This document shows positions 6,294 to 7,390 of a DNA stretch of 7,390 nucleotides, piece by piece. Position numbers and translations under genes: made by a program. The notes under the pieces are model-generated. The model did not search any database. It had not been told where the DNA came from and was given only the letters and a program-made list of their open reading frames with translations. How positions within the stretch are numbered: the stretch's first letter is position 1; every line of letters begins with the position of its first letter. The stretch comes from Cyanobacteria bacterium Co-bin13 (GTDB lineage: Bacteria; Cyanobacteriota; Cyanobacteriia; Phormidesmidales; Phormidesmidaceae), in the NCBI GenBank assembly GCA_014534385.1, contig JACVRP010000182.1, positions 1 to 7,390 of the forward strand, given 5' to 3'.

Positions 6294-6581
6294 TTACTCA
6301 TCTGGCTCAATGCTGCTGGTCAAGCCCTGCGACTGCAGTCCTTCACAGTAAAACTCAGCGTGCTCCAGAGCACAGGTGATCACTAGCGCTACCCCGGCAC
6401 TGTGGGCCTGCATCATAATGTCTACGGCCTGGGGCATTGTCAGGCTGGGCACAACTTTAATCAGGCTTTCCACTACGTGCTCCATCGAATTGAAGTCATC
6501 GTTGTGAAGCAGGACCCGGTACCGGGGAGCGGGTTTACGGATCGTTGTGGTTTCTCTACGTTCAATGGTTTCAACCGACAC
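6294..6581 (-). CDS. clpS: ClpS adaptor (ClpS1 type), 95 aa
   Basis: ClpS binds proteins with N-degron residues (Phe, Leu, Trp, Tyr and, depending on type, others) and hands them to the ClpC/ClpP protease in the cytosol. The core runs from about residue 20 to 92. N27-D28-D29 and M33 in 'LLHNDDFNSMEHV' match the E. coli N34-D35-D36...M40 ligand-pocket residues, and H60 in 'MMQAHSAG' matches H66. The 'VITCALEHAEFYCEGL' helix and the terminal 'SSIEPDE' are typical of cyanobacterial ClpS1 rather than the shorter, more divergent ClpS2. The unstructured N-terminal 20 residues are the part that engages the Clp ATPase. The start is GTG at 6581, with a strong GGAGAGGAA ribosome-binding site. It is the first gene of a two-gene unit with the CPBP protease. 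Length and key residues are normal. Confidence 0.97.
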   Translation of the reverse strand: MSVETIERRETTTIRKPAPRYRVLLHNDDFNSMEHVVESLIKVVPSLTMPQAVDIMMQAHSAGVALVITCALEHAEFYCEGLQSQGLTSSIEPDE

Positions 6582-6586
6582 GGCAA

Positions 6587-6595
6587 TTCCTCTCC
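6587..6595 (-). promoter_or_regulatory. Strong ribosome-binding site of clpS
   Basis: GGAGAGGAA on the minus strand ends about 6 nt before the GTG at 6581. It is the best SD in the window and fixes the non-ATG start. Farther upstream on the same strand, TTCAGT (6633-6628) and GATATT (6610-6605) are 17 bp apart, a poor but possible promoter. Confidence 0.75.
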
Positions 6596-6838
6596 AGATG
6601 CTGGAATATCGACAAGCCTAAGCAGACACTGAACTACTTGGCGACAGAAGCGAATCTGGTCACAAAAAGCGGCCTATGGTTGCCCGATAGACCTGGCTTA
6701 CTCGCTTGGAAGCTTTATTTTCTGTTTTATCACACTCTCAGCATAGGCGTTGCTTTGAGCCGCTGGCCCACGCTAACCTCCCTAGCAGCATTCGCTAGAA
6801 TGAGGCCAGCCATCAATCTGATCCGCAATCTCACCTGC
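6596..6838. other. Divergent spacer between clpS and the unknown 121-aa gene
   Basis: This must hold the promoters of both genes. On the plus strand TAGAAT at 6796-6801 could be a -10 box, without a good -35, placing a transcript start near 6808, between the two possible ATGs (6800 and 6839) of the downstream gene. The plus-strand frame of that gene is open back to 6545, but the extension overlaps clpS and reads as unstructured, Trp/Arg-rich sequence, so I treat it as non-coding. No RNA gene was recognised. Confidence 0.4.
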
Positions 6839-7204
6839 ATGATTACCTTTCAGCCAAACCAGATTATTTATCTGGAGAAGGGCACCAGCCGACTCTATGC
6901 TGAGGCCATTCAGGTGGTGCCCGATAGACAGCTCTGCTGGGCCAGGCCGCTGATGCTGATCGAGATTCCAGCGGCAGAAGGCTCCTTTGCTTGGGACTCT
7001 CTAGATCAGATCGATCCAGAGGCTGTGTGCCCTCTGGTCGATGGCCCCGATATCCTTTGGCCGCTAGAGCAGTTTAGAGCTGCCCTCGATATGGAAGTGC
7101 TGCCGCTATTAGCCCTAATCCAGCAAGATAAGCTGAAGGACTGCGATCGCAGCCAAACCCATAGGCGTCTCCACCAGTTCATTCGGCAGTTTTGGCAGAC
7201 CTAG
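6839..7204 (+). CDS. Conserved-looking cyanobacterial protein of unknown function, 121 aa
   Basis: No named family can be given. The start 'MITFQPNQIIYLEKGTSRLYAEAIQVV' (first 20 or so residues) and 'CWARPLML' look like a small beta-barrel-like N-terminal half (about 1-45). They resemble hypothetical proteins I recall from many cyanobacterial genomes, with pattern PNQxIYL...RLYAEVIQ...CWxRPLML. An acidic middle (46-72), an 'LLWPLEQFR'-like motif ('ILWPLEQFRAALDMEVLPLL') and a basic C-terminal helix ending 'FIRQFWQT' follow. There is no membrane segment or signal peptide. I chose the ATG at 6839 because the recognisable sequence begins there; the in-frame ATG at 6800 would add 13 residues. Neither has a clear SD. 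A strong hairpin follows, so it is probably a single-gene unit. It is divergent from clpS, so a shared promoter region is likely, but a functional link is only a guess. Confidence 0.8.
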   Translation: MITFQPNQIIYLEKGTSRLYAEAIQVVPDRQLCWARPLMLIEIPAAEGSFAWDSLDQIDPEAVCPLVDGPDILWPLEQFRAALDMEVLPLLALIQQDKLKDCDRSQTHRRLHQFIRQFWQT

Positions 7205-7244
7205 CCGTTTCCCGAAAATTGGCTTGCCTGGGAGCCGCTTTAAG

Positions 7245-7275
7245 TAACCCTGCCGCTGGCTAAGGGGCAGGGTTA
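7245..7275 (+). terminator. Strong 10-bp hairpin after the 121-aa gene
   Basis: TAACCCTGCC (7245-7254) pairs perfectly with GGCAGGGTTA (7266-7275) around an 11-nt loop, 41 nt past the stop codon at 7202-7204. It is GC-rich in the middle with A/T ends. No U-tract follows, as in the other hairpins in this window. It probably marks the 3' end of the gene. Confidence 0.6.
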
Positions 7276-7310
7276 ACCCCGCTACCCTGCACAAATATCT
7301 CAGAGATTGT

Positions 7311-7329
7311 GTGAAGCTTTAGTGAAGCT
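7311..7329. promoter_or_regulatory. Direct repeat GTGAAGCT x2 with 11-bp period
   Basis: GTGAAGCT occurs at 7311-7318 and 7322-7329, one helical turn apart, in an A/T-richer stretch past the hairpin. The centre also reads as a small inverted repeat (AGCTT-TAGTG-AAGCT). It could be an operator for a gene starting beyond the right edge; with no gene visible this is only a possibility. The remaining end of the window (7330-7390) shows no ORF. Confidence 0.25.
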
Positions 7330-7390
7330 AACTTTAGGATCAGCGAGTATCAAATCGAACAGCCTCAGCCAGATCACAAATCTTTAAGGT

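Noticed and set aside
6545..6838. 98-residue N-terminal extension of the 121-aa gene, overlapping clpS
   Set aside because: It begins inside clpS on the opposite strand, has no recognisable domain, and the constrained sequence begins only at the ATG at 6839.
816..7271. 14-nt inverted match: CCTGCCCCTTAGCC at 816-829 and its complement at 7258-7271
   Set aside because: An exact 14-mer match over all pairs in 7.4 kb on either strand is not rare enough (about 0.2 expected), and the copies are unlike in context, one being part of a local hairpin.
1..7390. A mobile, defence or biosynthetic island
   Set aside because: There is no transposase, integrase, toxin-antitoxin, restriction, reverse transcriptase or CRISPR signature. 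The CPBP/Abi name alone does not imply phage defence or bacteriocin processing, as no peptide precursor or transporter is adjacent.

Overview
The window looks like chromosomal DNA of a filamentous or unicellular cyanobacterium, perhaps Leptolyngbya/Nodosilinea-like, though that genus-level guess is weak. The strongest sign is the octamer GCGATCGC (HIP1), which occurs eight times in 7.4 kb where about 0.1 would be expected by chance. The protein content agrees: a ClpS1-type adaptor ending in the typical cyanobacterial '...TSSIEPDE' tail, a CPBP protease of the cyanobacterial 'VP(D/E)WVTGIxGNPLAG' type, a multi-repeat TM-helix channel protein, and a PPK1. I see no transposase, integrase, tRNA, rRNA, CRISPR array or phage gene.

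Layout. (1) 1-842: a C-rich tandem repeat, then an SRPBCC-fold protein on the minus strand. A long upstream spacer follows, holding a 14-bp direct repeat with an exact 30-bp period. (2) 843-2504, plus strand: a 553-aa membrane protein built of about five copies of the 'conserved TM helix' unit of small-conductance mechanosensitive channel relatives, without the soluble MscS beta domain. A hairpin follows it at 2570-2606. (3) 2607-5297, plus strand: a spacer with a perfect 6+6 bp inverted repeat, a 77-aa Trp-rich unknown protein, and ppk (polyphosphate kinase 1), whose GTG start lies inside the end of the small gene (14-bp overlap), suggesting translational coupling. (4) 5400-6581, minus strand: clpS followed 15 nt later by a CPBP intramembrane metalloprotease, a two-gene unit convergent with ppk. 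(5) 6839-7204, plus strand: a 121-aa conserved-looking unknown protein divergent from clpS, followed by a strong hairpin at 7245-7275 and a non-coding end.

Functional picture: polyphosphate synthesis (phosphate and energy storage), N-degron protein turnover (ClpS), a membrane protease and a probable osmotic-stress channel. These are mostly core or stress-housekeeping functions. I do not find convincing evidence for a new defence, mobile or biosynthetic system. The items most worth a second look are the small gene coupled to ppk, the clpS-CPBP pair read in the same frame, a 9-T homopolymer just before the CPBP active site, the unknown gene divergent from clpS, and the repeat elements in the spacers.
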